Shown: positions 9,801 through 19,708 of the stretch, one piece after another
Position numbering within the stretch: the stretch's first letter is position 1
How the letters are laid out: each line of letters starts with the position of its first letter
Assembly (NCBI GenBank): GCA_014621425.1
Contig: JAANBB010000359.1
Coordinates: forward strand, 1 to 42,068
DNA: 42,068 nucleotides
Source of the DNA: Cylindrodendrum hubeiense
Taxonomy: Eukaryota; Ascomycota; Sordariomycetes; Hypocreales; Nectriaceae
Direction of reading: 5' to 3'
The notes under the pieces: generated by a model
The model's database searches: none
The model's input: the letters and a program-made list of their open reading frames with translations, nothing else
Told to the model about the DNA's origin: nothing
Translations under genes and position numbers: made by a program

Positions 9801-11368
9801 GCGAAACAGTAGTGGTCTCACACAACTCGAGGTTTCTGCGACTTCACTATCGTGGCTCGACACCACTTATCCCGGAGGTAGAGTGCAAACTAGCGCTTCA
9901 GGGTCATAATAAGTTGATTGAGTCAGTGGTTTTCTCACACAACTCGAAAATGGTAGTATCAGCCTCTGATGATAAGACGGTACGGATCTGGAATACAGAA
10001 ATGGGAGATTGTGAACAAATACTTCAGGGCCATAATCATTGGGTCAATGTGGCAGTATTTTCACATAACTCGAAGATAGTAGCTTCAGTCTCTGAAGATG
10101 GGATGATACGGATCTGGAATGTAAAAACGGGAAACTGTATACAAGTGCTTTGGGGTCACAGCATGGCAGTTCAGACTATAATGTTCTCGCACGACTCTAA
10201 GATGCTTGCATCGGCTTCTTCGGACAACACAGTACGGATCTGGAACGTGGCGGTCGAGCGCGAACAATCACTCAAAGGCCATCGTGAGGTAGTCGAATCG
10301 GCGATCTTTTCGCATGACTCGAAGATATTGGCATCAGTCTCTAGCAACGTGATACGGATCTGGAACGTGGAAACGGGAGAGCGCGAACAAGAGTTCCAGG
10401 GCCATAGCGGACCAGTCCGTTTGGTGGTATTCTCATACGACTCGAAGATGCTGGCATCAGTCGCCTCCAACAATGCGATACGGGTCTGGAACGTGGAAAC
10501 GGGAGAGCGCGAACAAGAGTTCCAGGGCCATAGCGTATCAGTCCGTTCAGTGGTATTCTCACACGACTCGAAGATGGTGGCGTCGATCGATAACTCCCCA
10601 CAAGCATGGATCTGGAACGTAGAGATGGGAAAATGCATACCTGTGTTTGGGGGGGATAACGAGTCAGTATACTCGGTAGCATTTTCACACGACTCAAAGT
10701 TGGTGGCGTCGGCGACATTTTCCGATGACAAAATACGAATCTGGAACGTGGAAACGGGAGAATGCGACCAAATACTCAACGGCGATATCATTCAGTGTAC
10801 CTCAATGGTATTCTCACATAATTCGAAGATGCTGGCATCCATTGTCGACAAGACGGTAGATATCTGGAACGCACAGACGGGCGAGCTCGAACGAATACTT
10901 AAGGGCTATAACTTTGATACGTTAAATTCGGTTGCTTTCTCTCACGACTCGAAGATGTTGGCATCGACTTCGTCGGACGGCACAATACAAATCTGGAACT
11001 TGGAGACAGGGAATTACGAACAGATGAGCTGGTCTGCCTTCTCAAGAGAAGGGCTATCGTTCACAACCACCAATTGTGGTCTTGTCACAAGTAATGGTGT
11101 CATTTCCATAAATGAGCCGCATCTTTTTGTTGGATCTGCTTTGTCGCCAAGCTCTGCACCAGTCTTGACACTTGGCTTGCTAGATGAGACTTGGGTGACG
11201 ATAGCAGGAAAGAAACTCCTTTGGCTACCCGCAGAATACCGTACTAGAGATATAGTTATCTCGGGAAATGCAGTCGCGATAGGAGGTGTGTCAGGTGGAG
11301 TTATTGTCTTACGTTTCTCTGCTACTGAAGTAGCAAGGCTTTTTGATGACCTCAATTTGTATCCGTGA
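6861..11368 (+). CDS. NACHT-WD40 NLR-type protein (STAND NTPase)
   Basis: Three exons, 6861-7276, 7326-8925 and 8972-11368, give 1470 residues in one frame. Intron 1 (49 nt) has donor GTTTGT and ends TTTCAG. Intron 2 (46 nt) runs from GTATGA to ATAATAG with branch point TACTAAT. Residues 1-140 form the helical N-terminal domain typical of fungal STAND proteins (MALEGLGIAANFIAVVDIS). The NACHT NTPase follows, with Walker A GMAGTGKST (K208) and Walker B LVIVIDALDE (about 303-311). The linker LQVYSSALFFTPRRSIL leads into 14 clear WD40 units plus one degenerate one, residues about 744-1355. Such proteins sense non-self and can trigger heterokaryon-incompatibility cell death. The ligand is unknown. 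The WD repeats are unusually alike (see the separate repeat entry). Confidence 0.93.
10351..10602 (+). repeat. Recent 126-bp tandem duplication of a WD40 unit
   Basis: Positions 10351-10476 and 10477-10602 are adjacent copies encoding 42-residue WD40 units. A 51-nt stretch starting TCTGGAACGTGGAAACGG is identical in both (starting at 10359 and 10485). Differences are concentrated in the segment after the GHS tripeptide. Silent positions match too, so the copies are young or being homogenised. Confidence 0.85.
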
Positions 11369-13655
11369 AGGGTACTACTCGCCGGGCGTAGAGAATATTA
11401 CAACAGTGGAATATTACAACATTGGTGTGTATGTACATCCTTTTATTTTGGTCTAGAATCTTAGATACATGAAAAGCCTTTGATTCCGCAATGCCTCCGG
11501 CCCTCTGACCAGTGGTATCTACACCACAAGGAGGTAAGTAGCATGAATGATCCATATGCAGAAATGAAGAATAAGGAAGGACAAGATTTTTAGTTTTGCT
11601 TCGCACTGTTGTTGGAAATGTGATTGTGAATTAATTACTTTCAATTTGATTTCAAGTTCAAGCGTTTGGGCTGTGTCTAGAATTGGATGTTTCTAATTAA
11701 AGGAACGCAAGACAAAGGTGATTTATTTTGTTCCCGAAGGCGCCCTTTGTATGCAGGTGCTGCGCTACCGTATCAATATGTGATTGAAACTACGCAATGC
11801 CCACTCCTGTCAGAAATGTCCGTTTGCAGTAAATGAGAGAGGCGGCCGGTTCCGATAATCATTGTCGGTATGGGCTGAAGAGGACAAGTCAGTTTGATCA
11901 ATGCATGAGACATTATGTGCCTCAGTAAATAAGGACATAATTTGGGCTATAGGACACAGTGGTAATCGGTGCCTTTCAGTCTTAAGCCGCTGGTCGTTAA
12001 TGCATTGTTTTAGATTGTACAGATCACACACCGGTACAGTATGAATATGTGAATTGTTTTGTTTATTTGTCTTATTCATAAGCTGCCCCAGCCGCCCTAG
12101 TAGCAGTTATGCAGTGTACAGCTATAAATACAGGCGCTTCCACTTCTCGCTTGCAGAAAATAAGTCATTCCAGAACTGCAGTAGCCGCCGGTGGCTCGGG
12201 CATCCAGGGTACAAGGCCGGGCATCAAGATTTCGGCTATTTCATTCGCGAGGTCCCAGACTCCCACTACCCTTGTAGACACGGTGTAGTGCCACGTGTGG
12301 AACATTCTCCGCAGAAAATACGACGGCAGAACTGAGGGCACGGCCGGGTTACAACACTGTCAATCATAAGCAGAAAAGTATGGTGATAAATAGGTAGGCA
12401 CAATGTCGGTGTTATAATGCAATCGGCCAGGAATTATTTTAAATTACGTGATTATTAACGAATCATCATTTGTATTGCTTTGAAATTAATATTAGCAAAA
12501 TTGAAGCTGTAGTGCTACTAAATCTAAACGAAAATTACGTCGATGTGCAAAACACAATACGATTCATCGTGAACAGAGAAGAGTCCAGTATACAGCAATC
12601 GCAATTGCAAAGACAAGTTCTCTTTCACCATCCATTATGAGATATGCAATCAATACAGCTACGATTATTTCTCTACAATTTATCTAATTGAACTAAGTAC
12701 TACTTGACGTAGGTTAAGACTGACGTCCCGGGTAGGCTGGACATGAATGGGATTATTATAAATAAATTAAGAAAATACAGGCTAAATACCCTGGTTATCC
12801 CACGGGACGCCCTGGTAACCGCAGACCATCACTCGCGGGGCAGCGTCATCCACACTCACCGCGGCGCTTGCCTAGCCGAACGTACCTCCACTTGTTGCTT
12901 CAAAGGAAGCACATTCAGAACAGCAATCTCCATTCCATTCTGCACTCCTTGGACCCCTCCACATGGTGCATTCACCATCAATCTAGCTTTGGATGAGGTT
13001 TACGGTGGCCTGACATCTGACACAACGTCTACGGTGAGCCAGGTAGCCCGTTTGACCCTGGCCTCTCGGCACTAGAAAAGTAAGCTTAAGCGGGTTTATA
13101 GGGGGTGAAAGACGCAATTCCCGGGCCTTGTTGCAGCCCCTTGCTTGATGTGGAGTAGGCGCGTCCCCTTGTTCAGAGGGCCATACGCGGAACTTTATCG
13201 TACGCATTAACCCGAGATCTCGATGAATAGATGAAATTGGAACTCAATTTTCGCAGGCTCAAACCAAGACATGTTGATGAGTTATTCCATCGAACGGTTC
13301 GTGTTAGATCGGCGAAACTAACGGCAAACGACGGTGACATTGACGCCAAGGCGTGCCTGATTTTCCGTTTCTCCCAGTTCATGCCGCACCACCTGAAACT
13401 ATCGGCCCACTGCCGTAAACGAGTTAATGATGTTTCGGATTCATCTGTTTTTTGGTGTTGCCGCGCGCTTCAATCTACGCGAGGTCGCAGCGGATGAAAC
13501 AGACTACCCCTGCACCCTTGACCGGACCTATCACTCAAAACAGAGAGTCTCCACGACACTGAGACCGGCTCTAAATTCCACCACTCTGAATTCGCATCCG
13601 AAAATGGCCTGACAGACGGGTATTCTTCGAACCCTGTCAACCAGAAACAGAGTGC
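11369..13655. other. Large spacer without a recognisable gene
   Basis: About 2.3 kb between the NLR gene and the LPMO promoter. The first kilobase is moderately AT-rich and all open frames are short without family resemblance. GGCTAA at 12780-12785 and CTAGCC (inverse of GGCTAG) at 12872-12877 match the XlnR consensus GGCTAR and lie about 1 kb upstream of the LPMO start, which is far but possible. The ATG frame at 12743-13075 (110 codons) has no supporting features. Confidence 0.5.
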
Positions 13656-13661
13656 TATAAA
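13656..13661 (+). promoter_or_regulatory. TATA box of the AA9 LPMO gene
   Basis: TATAAA lies 207 nt upstream of the LPMO ATG. The downstream leader is pyrimidine-rich with repeated CATTC and TTCAAC, and the start context is CAACATGTC, typical of strongly expressed genes of filamentous fungi. A CreA-like CTCCAC lies upstream at 13549-13554. Confidence 0.55.
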
Positions 13662-13862
13662 GGACGATGAGATGGCACTCGATTCAGTCTTCTCTCCTCA
13701 ACGCTGCAGGTCGCATTCACTTCCCAATTCAACTTTCATTCTTTTCTTCACTGTGTGAAGCTGGTACATTCTTTCAATTCCATTCAACATTTGATCAACG
13801 ACATTTGTCAATCACTCTCTCCAACACCTTCATTCCAACTCATCAACTCAACCAAACTCAAC

Positions 13863-14945
13863 ATGTCTTTCAAGTCTACCGTCGCTCTCATTGGCGCTTT
13901 CGCCACCAGTGCCCTCGCTCACGGCACTGTCATTGGTTTCAAGACCGATGGAACTGAGCAGTCCGCTTACAAGCTCGACTACTACTACGCCAAGCAGAAC
14001 GGCCAGACCGTTCCCGACATCCCCGCGTGGTCGGCCGAGAACCTCGACAACGGATTCGTTGCCCCTGATGCCTATGGCACTTCCGACATCAACTGCCACA
14101 TCAACGCCGAGCCCGGTGCCACCACTGCGTCTGTCAAGGCCGGTGGCACTGTCGAGTTCAACTGGTCTGCCTGGCCTGCGTCTCACATCGGTCCCGTCCT
14201 GACCTACGTTGCCAAGTGCTCCGGCGACTGCAGCGCTGCCGACAAGACCGCTCTGAAGTGGGTCAAAATCGACGAGAGTGGCATTGACATTTCCACCCAG
14301 ACCTGGGCTGCCACTGACCTGATTGCCAACAACAACACCTGGGTTACCACTGTCCCCTCAACCCTGGCTGCTGGCAACTACGTCTTCCGCCACGAGATCA
14401 TTGCCATGCACGGAGCTGGCTCTGAGAACGGTGCTCAGAACTACCCTCAGTGCTTCAACATTGCCATCACTGGCTCTGGTACCGACGAGCCCGAGGGTGT
14501 CCTGGGAACGGCTCTTTACACCTCCACTGACGCCGGTATCTTGTTCAACCCCTATGTCGACCTGACTAGCTACGACATCCCTGGACCTGCTCTGTACGGA
14601 TCTGGCTCCGACTCCGGCTCTGACTCTGGCTCGGATTCTACCCCTGTCGCTTCTACTCCTGTCGCTGTCGCCACCACTGCCGTCGCCACCACCGCCGTCG
14701 TCACCCCTGTCGCCACTCCCACCAGCCTTGTCACCTCAGTTGTGGTCCCTACCCAGGCCGCTACCACTGCTGCTCCCATTGTCATTGCTTCCTCCACTGC
14801 CGTCGCTCCTGCTTCCACCGAGTCTGCTACCTCTGACGACTCAAGCACCCTCCCCGAGACCTTCACCCTTGACACCTTCATCACCTGGTTGAAGGAGGCT
14901 GCTGGCTCTACCGTGTCTCGACGACACGCCCGTGACCTTAACTAA
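13863..14945 (+). CDS. Secreted AA9 lytic polysaccharide monooxygenase
   Basis: An intronless gene of 360 residues. The ATG at 13863 is chosen because it yields a signal peptide (residues 1-19, ending SALA) followed directly by His20, which must be the mature N-terminus of an AA9 enzyme. Copper histidine-brace residues are His20 and His108 (in ASHIGP). The axial Tyr194 sits in QNYPQCF with Gln192. In mature numbering these are H1, H89, Q173 and Y175. The enzyme oxidatively cleaves cellulose or related glucans outside the cell. After the catalytic domain (ending near 240) comes a Ser/Asp then Ala/Thr/Val-rich linker and a short tail, LPETFTLDTFITWLKEAAG, ending in a basic RRHAR. No CBM1 and no GPI signal are seen. 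Codon use is strongly C-biased in third positions, suggesting high expression. Confidence 0.95.
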   Translation: MSFKSTVALIGAFATSALAHGTVIGFKTDGTEQSAYKLDYYYAKQNGQTVPDIPAWSAENLDNGFVAPDAYGTSDINCHINAEPGATTASVKAGGTVEFNWSAWPASHIGPVLTYVAKCSGDCSAADKTALKWVKIDESGIDISTQTWAATDLIANNNTWVTTVPSTLAAGNYVFRHEIIAMHGAGSENGAQNYPQCFNIAITGSGTDEPEGVLGTALYTSTDAGILFNPYVDLTSYDIPGPALYGSGSDSGSDSGSDSTPVASTPVAVATTAVATTAVVTPVATPTSLVTSVVVPTQAATTAAPIVIASSTAVAPASTESATSDDSSTLPETFTLDTFITWLKEAAGSTVSRRHARDLN

Positions 14946-15383
14946 GCGTTAATGGACGGAATGAAAACCGTGCCCTTACTTAAGTGGCTACGGACGGAAT
15001 GAGTCGTGATCTCAAGTTTTTCTTCTTGTAACTTTTAACTTTAGTCGACCTGAAGTGCGCAACTTGGTAGCAATTGTCAATAAATATTTGCACCATGAAC
15101 TGTTTCCAATTGAATGCCGTGATAGAAATGTCTCAAATCCGTACCTGAGTCCTAAACTGGATGGCAGTGATAAGCTCCTGGCGATAAAACTCAATGGAAC
15201 TGCCAAGACAGCAATCACAACTAAACGGAACGCTAGGCGACGGATCTGGCTGGATCAATACGGGATAACCTAAATATGTGACTTGGCATGTGATACACCA
15301 TGATCCGCCGGATCGAATTGTGCCATTTTAGGTCCTGCAATGTGATTGTGATGCTAGCTATGTGACAACGGCCTCGGTTCCAA
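14946..15383. other. Convergent spacer between LPMO and P450 genes
   Basis: 438 nt holding the 3' flanks of two genes that point toward each other. A direct repeat of GGACGGAATGA occurs near 14953 and 14992, just after the LPMO stop. No gene was seen. Confidence 0.5.
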
Positions 15384-17171
15384 TCAAGACACCTTACTCG
15401 CAGCCGCCGTGTATCCTTTCAGCTGCTCTATGGCATCCTCAAAATCCTCCTTAATCACTTCCACTTGTCTCGATGAGCGGGGCGTGATGGAACAGGGAAA
15501 CGGAAGAGGGGTTGAATTGAATCCATCCGAAAAGGCGAAACTGCGGGTGTCAGTAATTGCCATTTACCTGGGACTTTACTCACATGTCAACCTCGACCTC
15601 CTTGCCGTCGAATCCTTTTTCTGGATTGATCTCAAAAGCCCATAGTATGCGCGCAATGTTGATTGTTATCGAAGCGGAGCCGAGATGCATACCAGGACAG
15701 ATGCGTCGACCCCACCCAAAAGCACTGTGCCCGAATGTACCAGGGTAATTTCTATCTTCGAGGAAGCGCTCCGGTCGAAATTCGTCAGGTTCGGGGAAAT
15801 CAGCTTCGTTGTGGTGGACTAGGATTGTTAGCAGCATCATGCGTGGATGAAAGGCACTTACTACTCCAGAGGGGGGCAATTATGGTGCTCCCCTTGGGGA
15901 TAAACATCCCCTTGTACACGTTGTCCGCTGTGCTTGCATGGGGAGTACCACCTAAAACTGCTACGGGTCGCCAGCGTAGTGTTTCTGAGACAATTGCTCT
16001 GATGTACTCGAGCTTGGGTAGGTCGTCGAATGTGGGAAGGCGATCAAACCCGACTACCCTGTCCAGCTCTTCTTGCGCTTTCGGGATAAACTGGGGTCCA
16101 AACTTGACACAAGCAAGGAAGAAGCTGGCGAGAGAACCTGCAGACTGCTTGGGTTAGGACCAAATCGCTCCCGGGACGACCGACTTACTGTTTCCACACC
16201 AGCACCAAATGGGGATCCTGCGGTGTAAGCGATTTCAAGATCCGTCATGCCCAGATTTTCTTGTTCGTTTAATAAGTGTTTGGCGAACGACGGTGGTGCG
16301 ACTCCGCTAGCAACCTTTTCACGAACTTCATCCATGAGCTCTGTGTACAATTTAATGTCCTTTTCACGTTGCTGGAGTACTTCGGCTTTCCATGGTGCAA
16401 AGACCGCCGGGACATATTTCAGGGCAGGGTAGCGCTCTACTGCGAACTTTCCAGGAATACTAAAAAGTTAGAAACGCCTAATTACGGGAAGAAGACTTAC
16501 TTGACTAATGTCAGACGCTCCATCGACTCGGCATTGCGGCGGACCACAATATCAGTTGTGACGTCTTCAACACGTCTCCCATAAGTGACAGTGACAATGA
16601 CCGAGGCTGCGTATCGTTCCAGATGCTTGCGATAGCCAGCTGGATCAGTCAGAAGATCGTGCATGAGGACTTTAGACTCAAGGCTCTGAATGGGTCGATA
16701 CGTTTCGCTCTGGCGCTGCATGAAACCACCATGGAGCAATTTCCGCCAACGTCGCCAATATGAAGAGTATGGTGCCATCAGTCCCCGCATTCCTCCAGAC
16801 AAGAGTTCGCCTCCCATGATGAAACGAGGCCTAGAGGAATAGATAGAGCCACGTTTCTCTAGCAGATCCCAAGCTGCCTGTGCGGACCCCAGCACAATTG
16901 TCGGGGTCGGTCCAAGCTGGAGGTAAACTACATCTCCATACTGCTGGCTAAGCTCCTGAAACCACAACCATGGCTTCCTCAGACCAATCTTGATGGTTTT
17001 GGGCCCTGGCGGCAATTGAGAACGATGGGAATGGAGTTTCCATTCTTGCCATAACTGATTGTGTTAGTGCGGTTCTAGATAAGAGCGACTCAGACTTGCC
17101 CGTGGGAATGACAATGCCACATAGAAAAGCCCCACAACGACGCCCAGGGCGAAGAAAATTGTTCCAAACAT
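15384..17171 (-). CDS. Cytochrome P450 monooxygenase (microsomal)
   Basis: Six exons read on the minus strand: 17171-17100, 17054-16501, 16459-16189, 16144-15862, 15818-15584 and 15540-15384, for 523 residues. Introns are 41-45 nt with clear branch points. The first uses a GC-AG donor (GCAAGT). Residues 1-24 are the membrane anchor (MFGTIFFALGVVVGLFYVAL), followed by the proline hinge LPPGP at 38-42. Helix I reads AGSPFGAGVETSAGS, the ExxR motif is SETLRWRP (E353, R356), and the haem loop is FGWGRRICPG with Cys434 as thiolate ligand. Overall it resembles O-methylsterigmatocystin oxidoreductase-like fungal P450s. Substrate unknown. The usual PIIGN segment after the hinge is missing: the text goes from PPGPKTIKIG straight to LRKPWLWF, about ten residues short. 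Divergent from the MFS gene. Confidence 0.92.
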
Positions 17172-17517
17172 TTTGAGGAATGAAGAGCAATCAAGATGGC
17201 AATCTCACGTCTTGTTAAAGTCAGGAAAGCAACTGCCATTGCAACTGCCGATCTTATCTCGCATATCAAGCCACCCCCGCTCAAGTCAATGTCCAAGACA
17301 AAATACCGCGGCATTCACCCATGCAAGTCTGTAGCGAGTTAGGTCATATGATTTGACGTCGATCTACCCCGCATTATCTTTAACCAAAGAGTCATCTGCA
17401 GATTAGTGCGGGGTGCGTGGGATCTAGGATGCCGGGTAATATTACCCTCTACTTATATGAACTGTAGAACCGCCATGCATCAATTTAGAATTATCGTGAC
17501 ATTTGTTCGAATTAACA
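17172..17517. promoter_or_regulatory. Shared P450/MFS divergent promoter with palindrome and CreA-like sites
   Basis: 346 nt separate the two start codons. GGGTAATATTACCC at 17434-17447 is a perfect 14-nt palindrome about 70 nt upstream of the MFS ATG, with a TATAT at 17454-17458 between it and the ATG. GCGGGG-type CreA consensus matches lie at 17275-17280 and 17367-17372 (minus strand) and 17408-17413 (plus strand). This suggests joint control and possibly carbon repression. All assignments are by motif only. Confidence 0.55.
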
Positions 17518-19364
17518 ATGAAGACATATTCCTGGCTTGATAAGCCTTTCTTGACGGCTCTGTTTTTAGGAATTGGCGGTTTCCTATACGGCTTGTAAGA
17601 CTCAACTCCAGTTTTGTAGCTTAACTAACGATTCAGTGATTCGGGAATCATAACTCCGAGTTTGGCATTGACCTCATTCCTAACTCACTTCGGTAATCCC
17701 GATGCACCTCTTCGTGGTGCCATTGTGTCTGTTTATCAGGCCGGAGGTAATTAATTCCGCCGTCGGCAGTTTCCTTGCTAATCATTGGTCAGCATGGCTT
17801 GGCAGCGCATCCGTCGGCATCACCAGCGATTGGCTCGGCAGACGTAAAGCAATTGCCTTCGGATGTATCTGGGGGGTTATCGGCGGTGCCTTGATGGCTG
17901 GAGCAGCCCATGTAGCAATGCGTATGTTCCGGTCTCGTTTAGGCAGTATGTAAACAGCATCTAACTTGAGTAGTCATCATCGGTCGCTTGCTTGTTGGCT
18001 TTGCTGTGGGGACAATCACTGGCGTCGCTCCCGTCTTTGGCGCTGAGATTGCAAAGGTACGAATGCGACGAGACTCTCTGGTCGGCGCTAACCTGTCTAG
18101 ACACATCAACGAGCAAAGATTACTGCAGTCAATCAAATGAGTAAGTCGAAACGTGCCTTTTTCTTTCTATGCTAATTAGAAAGTGGTCGCTTGGGGTTTC
18201 TTCGTCGCACTGTGGACGGGAGTGGGTGAAGGCCACTGGGACAGCCCTAATCAGTGGAGACTTGGCTTTGCCATTCAGAGCATTCCAGCTCTCCTCCTTG
18301 GTGTCGGAGTGTTGTTTGTCGGTGAGTCGCCGAGATGGCTGCTCCTAAAGGGTCGCCATGATGAGGCGAGAGAGGCCTTTCTCAGCTACCATTACGACGG
18401 ATCCAACGAAGCATGGTGTGAAACCGAGTTTACATTGATCCACGTCAACATTTCAGAAGAACTACAGGCCCAAGGTCGGCTCTCATGGGCAGAACTACTT
18501 CGAACCTCGGCCTTCCGCAACCGCCTCTTTGTCGGGTCATTTGTATGGGCAGCGGCCATGCTCTCTGGCATTTCGTTTGTCCAGTATTACCAAACTGCAA
18601 TCTATTCGACTCTGCAGTTCGACCAGGATCGGCAACTCCTCGTCAGCGGACTCTATGGGTCTGTCGGACCAGTAGCATGCCTTGCATCTCTTTTCTTTGT
18701 CGACAAAATTCCTCGCAGAACGATTCTCATCTTTAGCTCCTCACTTCTTTCGGTTTGTTACATGATCATCACCATTATAGCCGCGCTATTTCCAGCCCAG
18801 CCTGGCATGCCCACAAATGCTGCTGCCCAGCGCGGTCTCATCGCTTGTATTTTTGCTGTCTCGGCCAATTACTCGGCTCTCCTTGGTCCAATGACGTGGA
18901 TTATTCCGTAAGCCGACCCTCATTGTGCATTCCAATGCTAATGAAATCAGTCCCGAAGTCTTTACCACCGAGCTGCGAGCCAAAGCAAACGCCATTGTGC
19001 AAGTCATTCATTATTCCATTAGTTTGATCATCACACAATGCTCGCCCATTGCGCTGGCAGAAGTGGGATGGAAATATTACGTAGGTCAAACTCGACAAGT
19101 TTTTAGACGCAACTAACAAGCAAGATCCTTTTTATTCTTACCAATGCTCTTTGTGCGCTGGTGTTTGCTTTTGCATACCCAGAGACTAGAGGTGAGTCGG
19201 ACCTTTTTGTACATTCCGCATGTTCGCCACTGACAACATCAGCAAAATCTCTTGAGGAAATTGACGAAATATTTGGTGACATCAAGATTATCCATGAAAA
19301 TGATATCAAATTTGAAGAAAAGCTAGGTATTGAAACTGTTGAAACTCGAAATAGCGCGGCCTAA
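17518..19364 (+). CDS. MFS sugar-porter family transporter
   Basis: Nine exons: 17518-17594, 17637-17746, 17793-17921, 17974-18056, 18101-18140, 18184-18907, 18951-19080, 19125-19191 and 19243-19364, for 493 residues, the normal length. Each phase fits. The fifth intron must end at GAAAG, not TAG, to give the expected NQMMVAWGFF. Sugar-porter motifs are present: GFDSGIITPS after helix 1, DWLGRRK in loop 2-3, GVAPVFGAEIAK, GESPRWLLLKGR before the central loop, IIPPEVFTTELRAK, and AYPETR after helix 12. Twelve membrane helices are expected, in the plasma membrane, moving a sugar or related small molecule by proton symport or facilitated diffusion. It shares a promoter with the P450 gene, so it might carry that enzyme's substrate or product. 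Confidence 0.93.
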
Positions 19365-19708
19365 TGGCAGAGGTATCGAGACCATGTCAACCAATTACAG
19401 GAAATTGTATAGACCATTGACATCCCGTTATGCGCTGGGATAATGTTGTGGAAAGCTGCGGCGAGGTGTCATCATAGTAATAGCAAATGTCAATGCATAT
19501 TCATGTAAATCACAACGAAACAAAGTGCTAGCGACGCGGTGTTTTATTGATGGTGGATGATCAGCCCACTCTAAAACTAGGTTAGTGATTATTATTATAT
19601 GAATGAATGACATCAAATTCTCCAATCTTGAATCCCCGTCATCTTCTCCCCAAGACTCTCTTTGTTTTACTCAGTCGTTGAGTGTCTGAGTGGTTATTTT
19701 CTTCTCAT
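19365..19708. other. Convergent spacer, MFS gene and small secreted protein gene
   Basis: 344 nt between the stop codons of two convergent genes. AT-rich at 19480-19620. Nothing beyond expected 3' flanking sequence was seen. Confidence 0.5.

Noticed and set aside
10171..10791. 206-codon frame on the minus strand
   Set aside because: It is the antisense shadow of the WD40 array. Its repeats simply mirror the sense repeats.
14570..14884. Minus-strand frame opposite the LPMO linker
   Set aside because: Low-complexity mirror of the Ala/Thr/Val linker.
17747..17769. 23-nt intron in the MFS gene ending at CGGCAG
   Set aside because: Too short. The acceptor at 17792 with branch point TGCTAATC restores QAGAWLGSASVG.
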